From contig NZ_LAIR01000002.1 in the NCBI RefSeq assembly GCF_001247745.1, positions 2,852,001 to 2,916,000 of the forward strand: a DNA stretch of 64,000 nucleotides. Reading direction: 5' to 3'. Shown piece after piece: positions 16,127 through 23,082 of this stretch. Origin of the DNA: Luteipulveratus halotolerans (GTDB lineage: Bacteria > Actinomycetota > Actinomycetes > Actinomycetales > Dermatophilaceae). Under the pieces are notes generated by a model. That model saw only the letters and a program-made list of their open reading frames with translations, was not told the DNA's origin and did not search any database. Positions within the stretch are counted from its first letter, which is position 1. Every line of letters starts with the position of its first letter. The position numbers and the translations under genes were made by a program.

Positions 16127-16935
16127 TGTACGACGTTCAGCCCACTGGCCCGAGGGCTGTCAGCCCGTTCGACTCGATCCGTCAGACCCGTGAGGACGGC
16201 TCGGAGTTCTGGTCCGCCCGCGACCTGATGCCGCTACTCGGTTACGACAAGTGGGAGCGCTTCGAGGGGAGCGTCGAGCGGGCCAAGCAGTCAGCGATGG
16301 CCCAGGGCAACAACGCTGTCGATCACTTTCCCGGCGCCGGGAAAGTGATCGAGGGGGGTCGCTGGGGCCAGCAGACCGTCGCTGACTACAGCCTCACCCG
16401 CTTCGCCTGCTACCTCGTCGCGATGAACGGCGACCCGCGCAAGGCCGAGGTCGCCGCAGCCCAGGCGTACTTCGCGGTCCGCACCCGAGAGGCAGAGACC
16501 ACGCCACCGCGCGAGCTGTCGTTCGAGGAGATGACGCTCCGGGTCATCACAGAGTCCCAGGAGCGCATCCAGGCGCTCCAGGGCAAGGTCGCAGAGTTGG
16601 AGCCGAAGGCCGAGATCGCTGACAACTACCTCCTGAGCAAGCCAAACGGACGTCTCGTCCGTGAGGTCGCCAAGACGCTCAACATCAAGGAGACAGCGCT
16701 CCGCGCCTTCCTCCTCGAAGAGGGACTGATCTTCCGCCGGCAGTCGCTCTGCGGGTCTCTGACCTACGACTTCAAGGCCGAGTACCGGGCGCACTTCGAA
16801 GCCAAGGCAACGGTCGTGAACCACAACTTCGGCGCGTGCGACCACTACACCCTCTACGTCACGCCGCGGGGCGTCGACCTCATCCGGAAGCGCATCGCTG
16901 ATCGGAAGGCGGCGATCGAGGGGGCGCTGCCCTGA
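16126..16935 (+). CDS. phage antirepressor, DinD/BRO-N + KilAC
   Basis: 269 residues. The N-terminal part (about 15-125) is a BRO-N/DinD-like domain (FWSARDLMPLLGYDKWERF; FACYLVAMNGDPRKAEVAAAQAYFAVRTRE cut by domain). A short coiled coil (ITESQERIQALQGKVAELE) leads to a C-terminal KilAC domain (about 165-265) with KPNGRLVREVAKTLNIKETA and HYTLYVTPRGVDLIRKR. Antirepressors of this type disable the repressor and trigger induction. It starts on the last base of the Cro-like stop and itself overlaps the next gene, so these three form one tightly coupled operon. Confidence 0.85.
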   Translation: MYDVQPTGPRAVSPFDSIRQTREDGSEFWSARDLMPLLGYDKWERFEGSVERAKQSAMAQGNNAVDHFPGAGKVIEGGRWGQQTVADYSLTRFACYLVAMNGDPRKAEVAAAQAYFAVRTREAETTPPRELSFEEMTLRVITESQERIQALQGKVAELEPKAEIADNYLLSKPNGRLVREVAKTLNIKETALRAFLLEEGLIFRRQSLCGSLTYDFKAEYRAHFEAKATVVNHNFGACDHYTLYVTPRGVDLIRKRIADRKAAIEGALP

Positions 16936-17135
16936 TGGAGCAGCTGTCGTACTCGCCAGATCAGGCGGCGCGGGCGATCGGGAAGTCCCGTCGCCTCATC
17001 GACCGAGCGATGAACGCGACCGATGCCCAGGAAGCCGGGCTCCCGCTGCTGCCGAGCAAGCGGATCGGGAACCGCGACCGGCTGATCCTCCACGCCGACC
17101 TTGTCGCGTGGCTGCAGCAACTCCCTGACGCCTGA
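16935..17135 (+). CDS. excisionase-like HTH protein
   Basis: 66 residues with a MerR/excisionase-type winged helix over nearly the full length: YSPDQAARAIGKSRRLIDRA and RLILHADLVAWLQQLP. It could help excision or act as a regulator; with no integrase in view, the excisionase role is only inferred from fold and place. Confidence 0.65.
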   Translation: MEQLSYSPDQAARAIGKSRRLIDRAMNATDAQEAGLPLLPSKRIGNRDRLILHADLVAWLQQLPDA

Positions 17136-17153
17136 CCGCCGCGACGGCATACG

Positions 17154-17179
17154 CCCCGGTTCGAGTCCGGGGGCGGCAC
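17154..17179 (+). repeat. tRNA T-arm-like 26-bp repeat, copy 1
   Basis: Contains CCCGG-TTCGAGT-CCGGG, a perfect T stem-loop, then GGCGGCAC like an acceptor 3' strand. It starts 18 bases after the excisionase-like gene. Identical to 19399-19424. No matching 5' half of a tRNA is found. Confidence 0.75.
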
Positions 17180-17502
17180 GCAGCAGATGGACCAAGGAAG
17201 ACCGGGACTCGCCAGGGTGCACCTCGCCATCGAGGGACGCCCGGTCTGACGGCTACGCCACCGTCGATAAATCAACAGTGAATCTGTGACAAGTACCGAT
17301 GAATCCCGAGCAACACCAACGGGATTCACGCTCGCGAGCCGCCAACGAACGTGGGGCGGCGACCTGGGTCCGATCCCCGGCGCGAGTGCTGCGGCCTGCC
17401 GTACCCCCGTGCGATAGGCCGCTCGTCGTCGAGCGCGGAGACCAGTCCATCCACCCGTTTGGGAATCGGAGGCAGCGAATCCACGTCGCTCGGCGGCACG
17501 GT

Positions 17503-17548
17503 CCGGCCGCTCCCCGCTCATCCCCCTATCAGTGGGTCGAGCGGCCGG
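17503..17548 (+). repeat. leader hairpin A, copy 1
   Basis: Stem CCGGCCGCT/AGCGGCCGG with a 28-base C-rich loop, 34 bases before the ATG at 17583. The arms and most of the loop recur at 19731-19776 in front of another gene. Could be a terminator/antiterminator or translational leader. Confidence 0.6.
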
Positions 17549-17582
17549 GCCACTTCAACCACCCCACCCGGAAGGAGATGCG

Positions 17583-18329
17583 ATGACCGCACTCGAAGCG
17601 ACCACTGCCCCGATGAACAAGGTGGAGGCCGAGCGCATCACCAACCGAATCTCGTTGCGCCTCGACACGATCGCTGACAACTACACCGCGGTGATGCCTC
17701 TGATCCGTGAGGCCATCGAGCGGCAGGCGTACGCCGCGCTCGGGTACGCATCCCCCGGGGCGTACGTGTCGGAGCGGTTCGGCGACACCCTGACCCGGCT
17801 CGGTGCGCCGCTTCGGCGCGAGGTGGTGCGCGAGCTGACCGAGGCCGGGCTGAGCACGAGGGCGATCGCGCCGGTCGTCGGCGTCACGCACAAGACGGTG
17901 GTCAAGGATCGCCAGGCGAGCGAGGTGGTACCCGAGGTACCACCTGCACCGCAGCCCATGGTCAACGTCGAGACCGGCGAGGTCTCCGACGACTACGAGC
18001 CCGAGGCCGACTACGTCACCGACCAGGCCGACCTCGACGCACGACCTGAGCCGACGCCCGAGCCCGAGCCCGAGCCGCAGAGGGTGACCGGGCTCGACGG
18101 CAAGACCTACACCCGGCCACAGCCGAAGCCGAAGCGGAAGCCCCTCCCAGACGCGTTCTGGCAGGCCTCCTACGACCTCCGCAAGGTCACCGAACGGATC
18201 GGACGCCTCGCCGAGGACGACCGATTCGCCCAGAACGCGGAGAAGGTCGCCGCGGCGAACCGCAGCGACCTTCTCCGAGCACGAGACCTGCTGAACCAGG
18301 TCATCGAGTCCCTTCCAGAAATCCACTGA
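17583..18329 (+). CDS. HTH DNA-binding phage protein (ParB-like partner)
   Basis: 248 residues from an ATG with ribosome-binding site AAGGAG. The N-terminal half is helical with ALGYASPGAYVSERFG and an HTH at about residues 80-105 (LSTRAIAPVVGVTHKTVVKDR). The middle is a Pro/Glu-rich linker of PE repeats, and the C-terminal third is helical and basic. Similar proteins precede ParB-nuclease-like genes in actinophages; a role in DNA binding is clear, the target is not. Confidence 0.6.
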   Translation: MTALEATTAPMNKVEAERITNRISLRLDTIADNYTAVMPLIREAIERQAYAALGYASPGAYVSERFGDTLTRLGAPLRREVVRELTEAGLSTRAIAPVVGVTHKTVVKDRQASEVVPEVPPAPQPMVNVETGEVSDDYEPEADYVTDQADLDARPEPTPEPEPEPQRVTGLDGKTYTRPQPKPKRKPLPDAFWQASYDLRKVTERIGRLAEDDRFAQNAEKVAAANRSDLLRARDLLNQVIESLPEIH

Positions 18330-18338
18330 GGAGTTTAC

Positions 18339-19190
18339 ATGAGCACGCTCACCCTGAACCCGATCACCGGCAACCTCGACACCGGCACCGATGGTCCCCG
18401 CTCCGGGCTGATGACGATCACCCCCGCTCAGGCTCGAGACATCCTCGCCGAACGGAACACCCGCAACAGGACGATCTCCCCCATCCATGTCGCCAAGCTC
18501 GCCCGCGACATGGCTGGCGGGAACTTCCTGAACAACGGCGACTCGATCCGGTTCGCCACAGACGGGACCCTCCTCGACGGCCAGCACCGGCTCGCCGCGT
18601 GTGTGAAGTCAGGGGCGACGATCCGCGTGTTCGTCGTGTGGAACCTGCCGGCCGAAGCGCAGGCCACGATGGACGACGGCCGTAAGCGCGCCATGTCCGA
18701 CGTGCTGCAGCTCAGCGGCCAGTCGACCCACGCGAAGACGACGGCGAGCATTCTGCGCCGCACGATCATGCTGGAGCGCGGTTCACTCACGAACACGTCT
18801 CTCTCCCCCACCAAGCAGGAGATGCAGGCGTACCTCGACCAGCACCCAGAGGTCGTTGACGCCGCTGTGGTCGCCGACCACACGCGCGGCGCGAAGGGAA
18901 TCCGTTGCGCTGCAAGCACTCTCGGACTCGCCTACTACCTCTTCGCTGCGAAGTCGCGGCCGATGGCTGACGAGTTCTTCGGGGCACTGCGCACCGGCGC
19001 CGGCCTCGAGGAGGGTAGCCCGATCCTCGTTCTGCGGAACCGGCTCTCGGTCGATGGGAGCACGCGCCTCGCGACGGAGTCGCCCGAGGTGCTGGCGTGG
19101 TTCATCAAGGCGTGGAACGCCTGGCGTCAGGGCAAGTCGATGAAGATCCTGCGCCACAAGGCTGGCGACTCCTGGCCCGAGGTCCGCTGA
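18339..19190 (+). CDS. ParB-like nuclease-fold protein
   Basis: 283 residues. The start region shows the ParB/Srx-type motif: NRTISPIHVAKLARDMAGGN, then DGTLLDGQHRLAACVKSG (the GQHR active motif) and VVWNLPAEAQATMDDGRKR. The rest is helical and typical of actinobacterial phage proteins of this family. A good ribosome-binding site GAGGAG precedes the ATG. Probably acts on DNA together with the preceding HTH protein; enzymatic activity unknown. Confidence 0.7.
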   Translation: MSTLTLNPITGNLDTGTDGPRSGLMTITPAQARDILAERNTRNRTISPIHVAKLARDMAGGNFLNNGDSIRFATDGTLLDGQHRLAACVKSGATIRVFVVWNLPAEAQATMDDGRKRAMSDVLQLSGQSTHAKTTASILRRTIMLERGSLTNTSLSPTKQEMQAYLDQHPEVVDAAVVADHTRGAKGIRCAASTLGLAYYLFAAKSRPMADEFFGALRTGAGLEEGSPILVLRNRLSVDGSTRLATESPEVLAWFIKAWNAWRQGKSMKILRHKAGDSWPEVR

Positions 19191-19456
19191 TGGCCGACCT
19201 CCGAGCGCCGTCGCACATGGTCGTGATCGCCGGCCCGGTCGACTCGACGTACTGCACCGACGACCCCAGCTTCATCCACCTCACGCCGGCAGGCACCGGG
19301 CCCGGACGGGAGAACGCGTGGCAGATCAGCGTGGACCGCCGCGACGCGATGTCGCTGCTGCGGGCGCTGGTCGAGGCGATGGACATGGAGGACTTCCACC
19401 CCGGTTCGAGTCCGGGGGCGGCACTCAGCACCACCAGCAGCTTGAAACGTGAATAG
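19190..19456 (+). CDS. small phage protein ending in a T-arm element
   Basis: 88 residues; the ATG overlaps the stop of the ParB-like gene. The first ~70 residues look like a small alpha/beta protein (MVVIAGPVDSTYC...WQISVDRRDAMSLLRALVEAM). The last ~20 codons are formed by the T-arm-like repeat (HPGSSPGAA) and following sequence, so the natural C-terminus was probably replaced when that element arrived. Function unknown. Confidence 0.55.
   Translation: MADLRAPSHMVVIAGPVDSTYCTDDPSFIHLTPAGTGPGRENAWQISVDRRDAMSLLRALVEAMDMEDFHPGSSPGAALSTTSSLKRE
19399..19424 (+). repeat. tRNA T-arm-like 26-bp repeat, copy 2
   Basis: Identical to 17154-17179, here inside the 3' end of a coding region and in front of a second structured non-coding stretch. 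Confidence 0.75.
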
Positions 19457-19813
19457 CAGGACGCGCCGAGGATACGGGCCCCTACTGGTACGGGGCGCAC
19501 ACGCCGTGAGGGAGCGAGCGAACCGGACTGCCGTGACGGCACACCGGACCAGCGCAAGGCCCCGGCAGACAACGTAAGCGCGTCCCTGTCCTAGTGAAGT
19601 ACCCCAAGGGCAACGAATCCTGTTGTCCTGCAAGCGATCCCGCGGTCAGCGCGCGGCCCGTGCACAGTCGGGCGATCGCACCGCGACCACCGTGCCCGTT
19701 CCCCCCTGTCCGGGCTGGCAGGTCGCTCCGCCCGGCCGCTCCCCTGACCTCCCCCCTGATGGGTCGAGCGGCCGGGCACCTCACACCCACCCCGACGACG
19801 GGAGGCACCACCG
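19457..19813 (+). ncRNA. non-coding stretch with possible structured RNA
   Basis: No gene. Bases 19457-19588 can close on a long stem (CAGGACGCGC with GCGCGTCC-C-TG, one bulge) enclosing a GCCCC/GGGGC hairpin (19478-19496) and a nested hairpin TGCCG-TGA-CGGCA flanked by CCGG/CCGG (19523-19547). The segment then ends in hairpin A (19731-19776). Folding was done by eye; energy and conservation are untested, so an RNA gene is only a possibility. Confidence 0.35.
19731..19776 (+). repeat. leader hairpin A, copy 2
   Basis: Same CCGGCCGCT...AGCGGCCGG stem and C-rich loop as 17503-17548, 38 bases before the ATG at 19814. Confidence 0.6.
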
Positions 19814-20284
19814 ATGAAGCGATGGGCGAAGTGGGCCGTGACCGAGCTCGAAGCGCTCGGGTACGCCTACGACCACGAGAACGCCTCTGGCGTCATGACG
19901 TTCACGCACCCGAGCGGTGCCGCACCGATCGGGCTGTCGCAGACGGCTGACGAGCGGGTCGCCCGTGACGTGGCCAGGATGGCGCGGCGTGCGACCGGGC
20001 AGCACTACGGCCGCGGGAAGCGTGACCCTGCGAAGGCCCGTGATCGGAAGGCCGCAGCACGTGACCGGCAGCGCGCGGAGTACGCGAAGCGGCAGCGTGA
20101 CCGCCTGATCGCGGTGAAGGAGGCCGGCCTCAACGGGCACGGCCGGGCCCTCACCGCTGGGCAGATGAAGGACATCGAGTGCCTGATACGTGCGCAGGAC
20201 AAGGCGATTCACGACCTGCGGGTGCTGATGGCGGCACCGAAGGGCGGCCCTCAGCGGGCACGGCACGAGGCGGGTCAGCGATGA
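19814..20284 (+). CDS. HicA-like fold phage protein
   Basis: 156 residues. The first 55 residues (KWAVTELEALGYAYDHEN, then MTFTHPSGAAPIGLSQTADE) resemble the double-stranded-RNA-binding-like fold of HicA toxins, including the conserved position where HicA has its His (here H in THPSG). The rest is a long, very basic helix rich in Arg and Ala. No antitoxin HicB is next to it; such stand-alone domains are common in actinophages. Function unproven. Confidence 0.5.
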   Translation: MKRWAKWAVTELEALGYAYDHENASGVMTFTHPSGAAPIGLSQTADERVARDVARMARRATGQHYGRGKRDPAKARDRKAAARDRQRAEYAKRQRDRLIAVKEAGLNGHGRALTAGQMKDIECLIRAQDKAIHDLRVLMAAPKGGPQRARHEAGQR

Positions 20285-20613
20285 GCACCGGCCAGGAGCT
20301 GCGTGATGAGGGCACGGCCGCGGTGATCGCGGCTGATGTCGCACCGCACCGCGGGTACGGCGACCACGTCCGCGCCGCGCTCGACGCCCTCGCGAACGGA
20401 GGTATGACCTTCACCGCCGAGGACGTCCGTGAGCTCGCCGACAAGTTGGCGCCCGCCGACGTCGAGCCGCACAGCCCGAACCTCATCCCCGCCGTGATGG
20501 GTGGGTGGGCGTCCGCCGGCCGTATCCACGCGGTGCGGATGACGAAGACCACGAGGGCGTCGCGCCGGTACAGCCGGAACCTCGTCTGGCTCGGCGGGCC
20601 CGAGCCGGAGTGA
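20281..20613 (+). CDS. small phage protein, winged-helix-like
   Basis: 110 residues; ATG overlaps the previous stop. The pattern (VRAALDALANGG...FTAEDVRELADKL... NLIPAVMGGWASAGRIHAV... RNLVWLG) looks like a winged-helix domain with a C-terminal beta wing. Similar small proteins sit in early regions of actinobacterial phages. No function known. Confidence 0.6.
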   Translation: MSTGQELRDEGTAAVIAADVAPHRGYGDHVRAALDALANGGMTFTAEDVRELADKLAPADVEPHSPNLIPAVMGGWASAGRIHAVRMTKTTRASRRYSRNLVWLGGPEPE

Positions 20614-20692
20614 CCACCTGTCTCCGCTGGTGGGCCCGATGCCCATGGACTCCGCGAGGTCTCAGCGGGGGCAGGTGCCAACAGACCGGGTC

Positions 20693-20721
20693 GGGCGGCG
20701 TTCTGTGGCGGTCCGTCGCCC
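20693..20721 (+). other. GC hairpin before leader B, copy 1
   Basis: GGGCGGCG pairs with CGTCGCCC (one G-U) after the end of the previous gene; likely a terminator or attenuator. The following ~90 bases contain leader hairpin B. Confidence 0.4.
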
Positions 20722-20750
20722 GCCCCGCACCACATCCGAACAGCAGTCAG

Positions 20751-20785
20751 CCCCGGCGCTCCACCTACCACAGCGCGCGCCGGGG
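20751..20785 (+). repeat. leader hairpin B, copy 1
   Basis: CCCCGGCGC ... GCGCCGGGG stem with loop motif CACCTACCACAGC, 23 bases upstream of the small gene at 20809. The same stem ends and loop motif recur at 22073-22105. Confidence 0.65.
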
Positions 20786-20808
20786 CCAACCAACGAAGGG
20801 ATCTTCCC

Positions 20809-20979
20809 ATGAACGACCTCGTCTACCTGTTCGTCGCGCTCCTCGCCGGCGCCTACCTCGCGTACGTGCTCCGCAAGGACTGGAAGCGCGCCGGCCGCCA
20901 GATCGACCAGGTGCGGGCCGAGTTCGCGCAGTCGGCGTACCAGCGTCGCCCGGCCGAGCACGAGGACCACGTCCCGTGA
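20809..20979 (+). CDS. 56-residue membrane protein
   Basis: MNDLVYLFVALLAGAYLAYV is an N-terminal membrane helix, followed by a charged helix (LRKDWKRAGRQIDQVRAEFA). It begins a run of very small genes that overlap one another by the ATGA/GTGA pattern. Topology suggests a single-pass inner-membrane protein; role unknown. Confidence 0.55.
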   Translation: MNDLVYLFVALLAGAYLAYVLRKDWKRAGRQIDQVRAEFAQSAYQRRPAEHEDHVP

Positions 20980-21074
20980 ACGCCGACGCCGCCGTCGGCC
21001 TCGCATGGCTGGCGCTCTCCCTCATCTTCACCGCCGCGGTGATCTACCGCGCGACCCGGAAGGACCACCGATGA
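20976..21074 (+). CDS. 32-residue membrane peptide
   Basis: GTG start overlapping the previous stop. Nearly all of it is one membrane helix (VGLAWLALSLIFTAAVIY) followed by a basic tail RATRKDHR. Its stop overlaps the next start. Small but supported by the tight overlaps on both sides. Confidence 0.5.
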   Translation: MNADAAVGLAWLALSLIFTAAVIYRATRKDHR

Positions 21075-21454
21075 ACACCACCACCGAAGAGACCAAGAAG
21101 ATCGCGGACCTGCTCCGCGCCAACGCCGACATCTTCGACCAGATCGGCCACCCCGCGTGCGCGGACATCAACCGCACCGAGGCCGACAAGCTCGACCCGC
21201 CCGCGGAGACGACCCTGGTGGACGCCATCCGCGCGCTGCGGGACCGCAGCGGGAGGGAGACCGCCCGCTGCTACCTGCTCGGGACGATCGTGGGCCGACT
21301 GTCCATCCCTCGCCCGTTGGACGAGACCGAGCGCGACCGCTTCATCGAGGCCATCGGCGTCACCTTCGAGCCCGAGCAGGTCGACGCCGAGGGCGGTGAG
21401 ACCCGATCACTGGAAGCCGTGAACGCCTTCTGGGCGGAGAGGACCACCGCATGA
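21071..21454 (+). CDS. hypothetical phage protein with KKxADxLR module
   Basis: 127 residues. The N-terminus (TKKIADLLRANADIF ... ACADINRTEADKLDP) is a short helical module also found at the start of the protein at 22400. The rest is helical; no known domain recognised. Confidence 0.6.
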   Translation: MNTTTEETKKIADLLRANADIFDQIGHPACADINRTEADKLDPPAETTLVDAIRALRDRSGRETARCYLLGTIVGRLSIPRPLDETERDRFIEAIGVTFEPEQVDAEGGETRSLEAVNAFWAERTTA

Positions 21455-21495
21455 GCACCGACCAGGACAAGAAGACCGCCGAGGGCACCCCGTGA
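21451..21495 (+). pseudogene. 14-codon remnant of a KKxAD-module gene
   Basis: ATG-initiated MSTDQDKKTAEGTP, overlapping both neighbours. It matches the first residues of the protein at 22400 (DQDKKTAD) and then stops, so it looks like the leftover start of a deleted paralogue, or a leader peptide keeping translational coupling. Confidence 0.35.
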
Positions 21496-21779
21496 GCATC
21501 ACCATCGACGTCCACGGCGACCACGCGTGGTTCACCACCACCGACGGCCCGCTCACCCGGACCACCCTCGACGACGCACAAGACGCGCTCGCTCGCCTCT
21601 ACAAGGCGCAGAACACCCGCGACGTCGAAACCGTCGACCTCGCAGGGCAACCCGTCGCCGAGCAAGACCTACGCGAGCTCATCACCGGCATGGAACGCGA
21701 CATCTGCCACCGCTGCGACCGCTACCCCTGCCCATCGCACGCCGCGCACCTCGACCAGGAAAGGACTGACCCGCTATGA
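21492..21779 (+). CDS. hypothetical phage protein
   Basis: 95 residues from GTG. The first half is a small beta-rich domain (SITIDVHGDHAWFTTTDGPL), the second helical with a possible metal-binding CHRCDRYPC. Overlaps the previous and next genes by the GTGA/ATGA pattern. Function unknown. Confidence 0.55.
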   Translation: MSITIDVHGDHAWFTTTDGPLTRTTLDDAQDALARLYKAQNTRDVETVDLAGQPVAEQDLRELITGMERDICHRCDRYPCPSHAAHLDQERTDPL

Positions 21780-21964
21780 CCGTCAAGACGATCAAGGTCC
21801 AGATTGCCGTCACACCCGAGGCACTGCGCGGCGCGTCCCAAGCCCTCACGCCAGAGGTGCACGGTGCCGCGATCACCGTCCTCGAAAAGGTCGCCGACCT
21901 GATCGAAGAAGACAGCACCCGCACGAAGCTGCTCGCCTCGATGCTCGGCGGCGAGCCTCGGTGA
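21776..21964 (+). CDS. 62-residue hypothetical protein
   Basis: Short alpha/beta protein (KTIKVQIAVTPEALRGAS, then AITVLEKVADLIEEDSTRTK). It is the last coding frame before a strong hairpin; no known family. Confidence 0.5.
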   Translation: MTVKTIKVQIAVTPEALRGASQALTPEVHGAAITVLEKVADLIEEDSTRTKLLASMLGGEPR

Positions 21965-22014
21965 GCGACGTCGCAGCCGCACCACCCGCCGATTCCACCC
22001 GGCACCCGAGCCGT

Positions 22015-22054
22015 GGGACGCCTGACCGGACAGCACAGGTCAGGCAGGCGTCCC
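22015..22054 (+). terminator. hairpin terminator or attenuator
   Basis: GGGACGCCTGACC pairs with GGTCAGG-CA-GGCGTCCC around a 10-base loop, with a small bulge. It follows the cluster of small genes and precedes leader hairpin B copy 2. Confidence 0.6.
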
Positions 22055-22072
22055 ACCACCAACAGAGCAGCA

Positions 22073-22105
22073 CCCCGGCCCGCACCTACCACAGCACGAC
22101 CGGGG
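22073..22105 (+). repeat. leader hairpin B, copy 2
   Basis: CCCCGG ... CCGGGG stem with the same loop motif CACCTACCACAGC as at 20751-20785; 25 bases upstream of the ATG at 22131. A degenerate third copy (CCCCGCACCTACCCACGC) lies at 23278-23295, before the gene at 23310. Confidence 0.65.
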
Positions 22106-22130
22106 CACCACCACCAGAAACGAGGATCCC

Positions 22131-22400
22131 ATGAACGACCACGACATGCACCACACGATCACCGCGCACGTGCTCAACGAGACCGCGCTGCACCGGCAGT
22201 CGCTCGCCGAGCTGCACCGCGACAAGGGCATCGCGAAGGCGCTGCGCATCCTCAACGGCCGGGGCAGCGACGCCCGCCGCAACCGCCGCGCGCTCGCCGT
22301 GCTCCGCAAGGCAGACCGGGCCGCGCTCGCGTACGACCCGATGCCGGCCGACCTGCCCGACCGCGTGCTCGCCACGCTGCGCGCCGAGGTCGCCGCCTGA
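22131..22400 (+). CDS. hypothetical helical phage protein
   Basis: 89 residues, His-rich start (NDHDMHHTITAHVLNETALH), then basic helices (RGSDARRNRRALAVLRKADR). No family recognised. ATGA overlap with the next gene. Confidence 0.55.
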   Translation: MNDHDMHHTITAHVLNETALHRQSLAELHRDKGIAKALRILNGRGSDARRNRRALAVLRKADRAALAYDPMPADLPDRVLATLRAEVAA

Positions 22401-22843
22401 TGCCCGCCACCGACCACGACCAGGACAAGAAGACCGCCGACGCGCTGCGCGTCGCCTCCGACTACTACGCCGGCCCCGACCCCGTGCTCGCGGCCGGGCT
22501 GCGCGAGGACGCCGACAAGCTCGACCCGGCGACCGCCGAGCACCCGAACGGCACGCTCGCCGTAGTCACGTACCGAATCAGCGCGACGCGGGTCGAGCAC
22601 GTGACGTACGCGACCCGGCTGCACGGCGCATGGTTCCACGCAAGCGGGTTCCTCGTGTGTAGCGAGCCTGCCGTCGTTCGCGTCGAAGTCATCCCGACCG
22701 TGCCCGAGGGACACCGCGCCGTACGCAACGTCGGCACCGGGTGCCCGCGCTCGTACTCCGCCACGCTGCGCGCGAACAGCTTTGACTACGCGGCCGACGT
22801 GCTCGACGCCTACCTCGACGCCGAGGCCGAGGGGCGTGCATGA
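22400..22843 (+). CDS. hypothetical phage protein with KKxADxLR module
   Basis: 147 residues. It opens with DQDKKTADALRVASDYY ... ADKLDP, the module shared with the protein at 21071, then a beta-rich C-terminal domain of about 90 residues (VEHVTYATRLHGAWFHASGF). Function unknown. Confidence 0.55.
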   Translation: MPATDHDQDKKTADALRVASDYYAGPDPVLAAGLREDADKLDPATAEHPNGTLAVVTYRISATRVEHVTYATRLHGAWFHASGFLVCSEPAVVRVEVIPTVPEGHRAVRNVGTGCPRSYSATLRANSFDYAADVLDAYLDAEAEGRA

Positions 22844-23082
22844 GCTACGACGACACGTGCCGCCGGTGCGGTGCGACGTTCCCCGGCAAGCCGTGCGAGG
22901 CGTGCGGCTCGACGACTCGGCTGCACGTTCACCACAAGGACCGGAACTGGCGGAACGACGAACCGGCGAACCTGATGACGCTGTGCGCGTCGTGCCACCT
23001 GAGGCTGCACTGGCGGGAGGACAGGGAGCAGCGGATGGCCTCGAATACGTGGGTCAAGGCTGCACGTGCAAACACCGCCTGA
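22840..23082 (+). CDS. HNH endonuclease-like protein
   Basis: 80 residues. Zinc ligands CRRCG...CEACG, then LHVHHKDRNWRNDEPANLMT and LCASCHLRLH, which is the HNH beta-beta-alpha-metal core (H-H, N, H). The compact size fits small phage HNH proteins. It ends just inside the start of a methylase fragment, so it may be a mobile gene that cut into that locus. Confidence 0.7.
   Translation: MSYDDTCRRCGATFPGKPCEACGSTTRLHVHHKDRNWRNDEPANLMTLCASCHLRLHWREDREQRMASNTWVKAARANTA

Larger units (their letters stand above)
17136..17582 (+). other. 447-bp non-coding stretch
   Basis: No convincing gene. It holds a tRNA T-arm-like repeat (17154-17179), a hairpin closed by AGACCGGG/CCCGGTCT (17199-17247), an AT-richer patch near 17262-17300 that may carry a promoter, and the GC hairpin leader (17503-17548) in front of the next gene. 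The layout is the same as in the non-coding stretch at 19457-19813. Confidence 0.6.

Noticed and set aside
17154..17179. Functional tRNA at the T-arm-like repeats
   Set aside because: Only the T arm and acceptor 3' strand exist; no D or anticodon arm pairs upstream, and copy 2 lies inside a coding sequence.
17262..17300. Minus-strand promoter TTGTCA-17-TATCGA
   Set aside because: There is no minus-strand gene for 1.5 kb downstream of it; likely a chance match in the AT-richer patch.
17299..17586. 95-codon frame in the gap after the excisionase-like gene
   Set aside because: Arg/Pro/Ser-rich, runs through hairpin A into the next gene start, no ribosome-binding site and no recognisable motif.
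21961..22133. GTG-started 57-codon frame across the hairpins before 22131
   Set aside because: It reads through a strong terminator hairpin and leader hairpin B, and has low-complexity composition.
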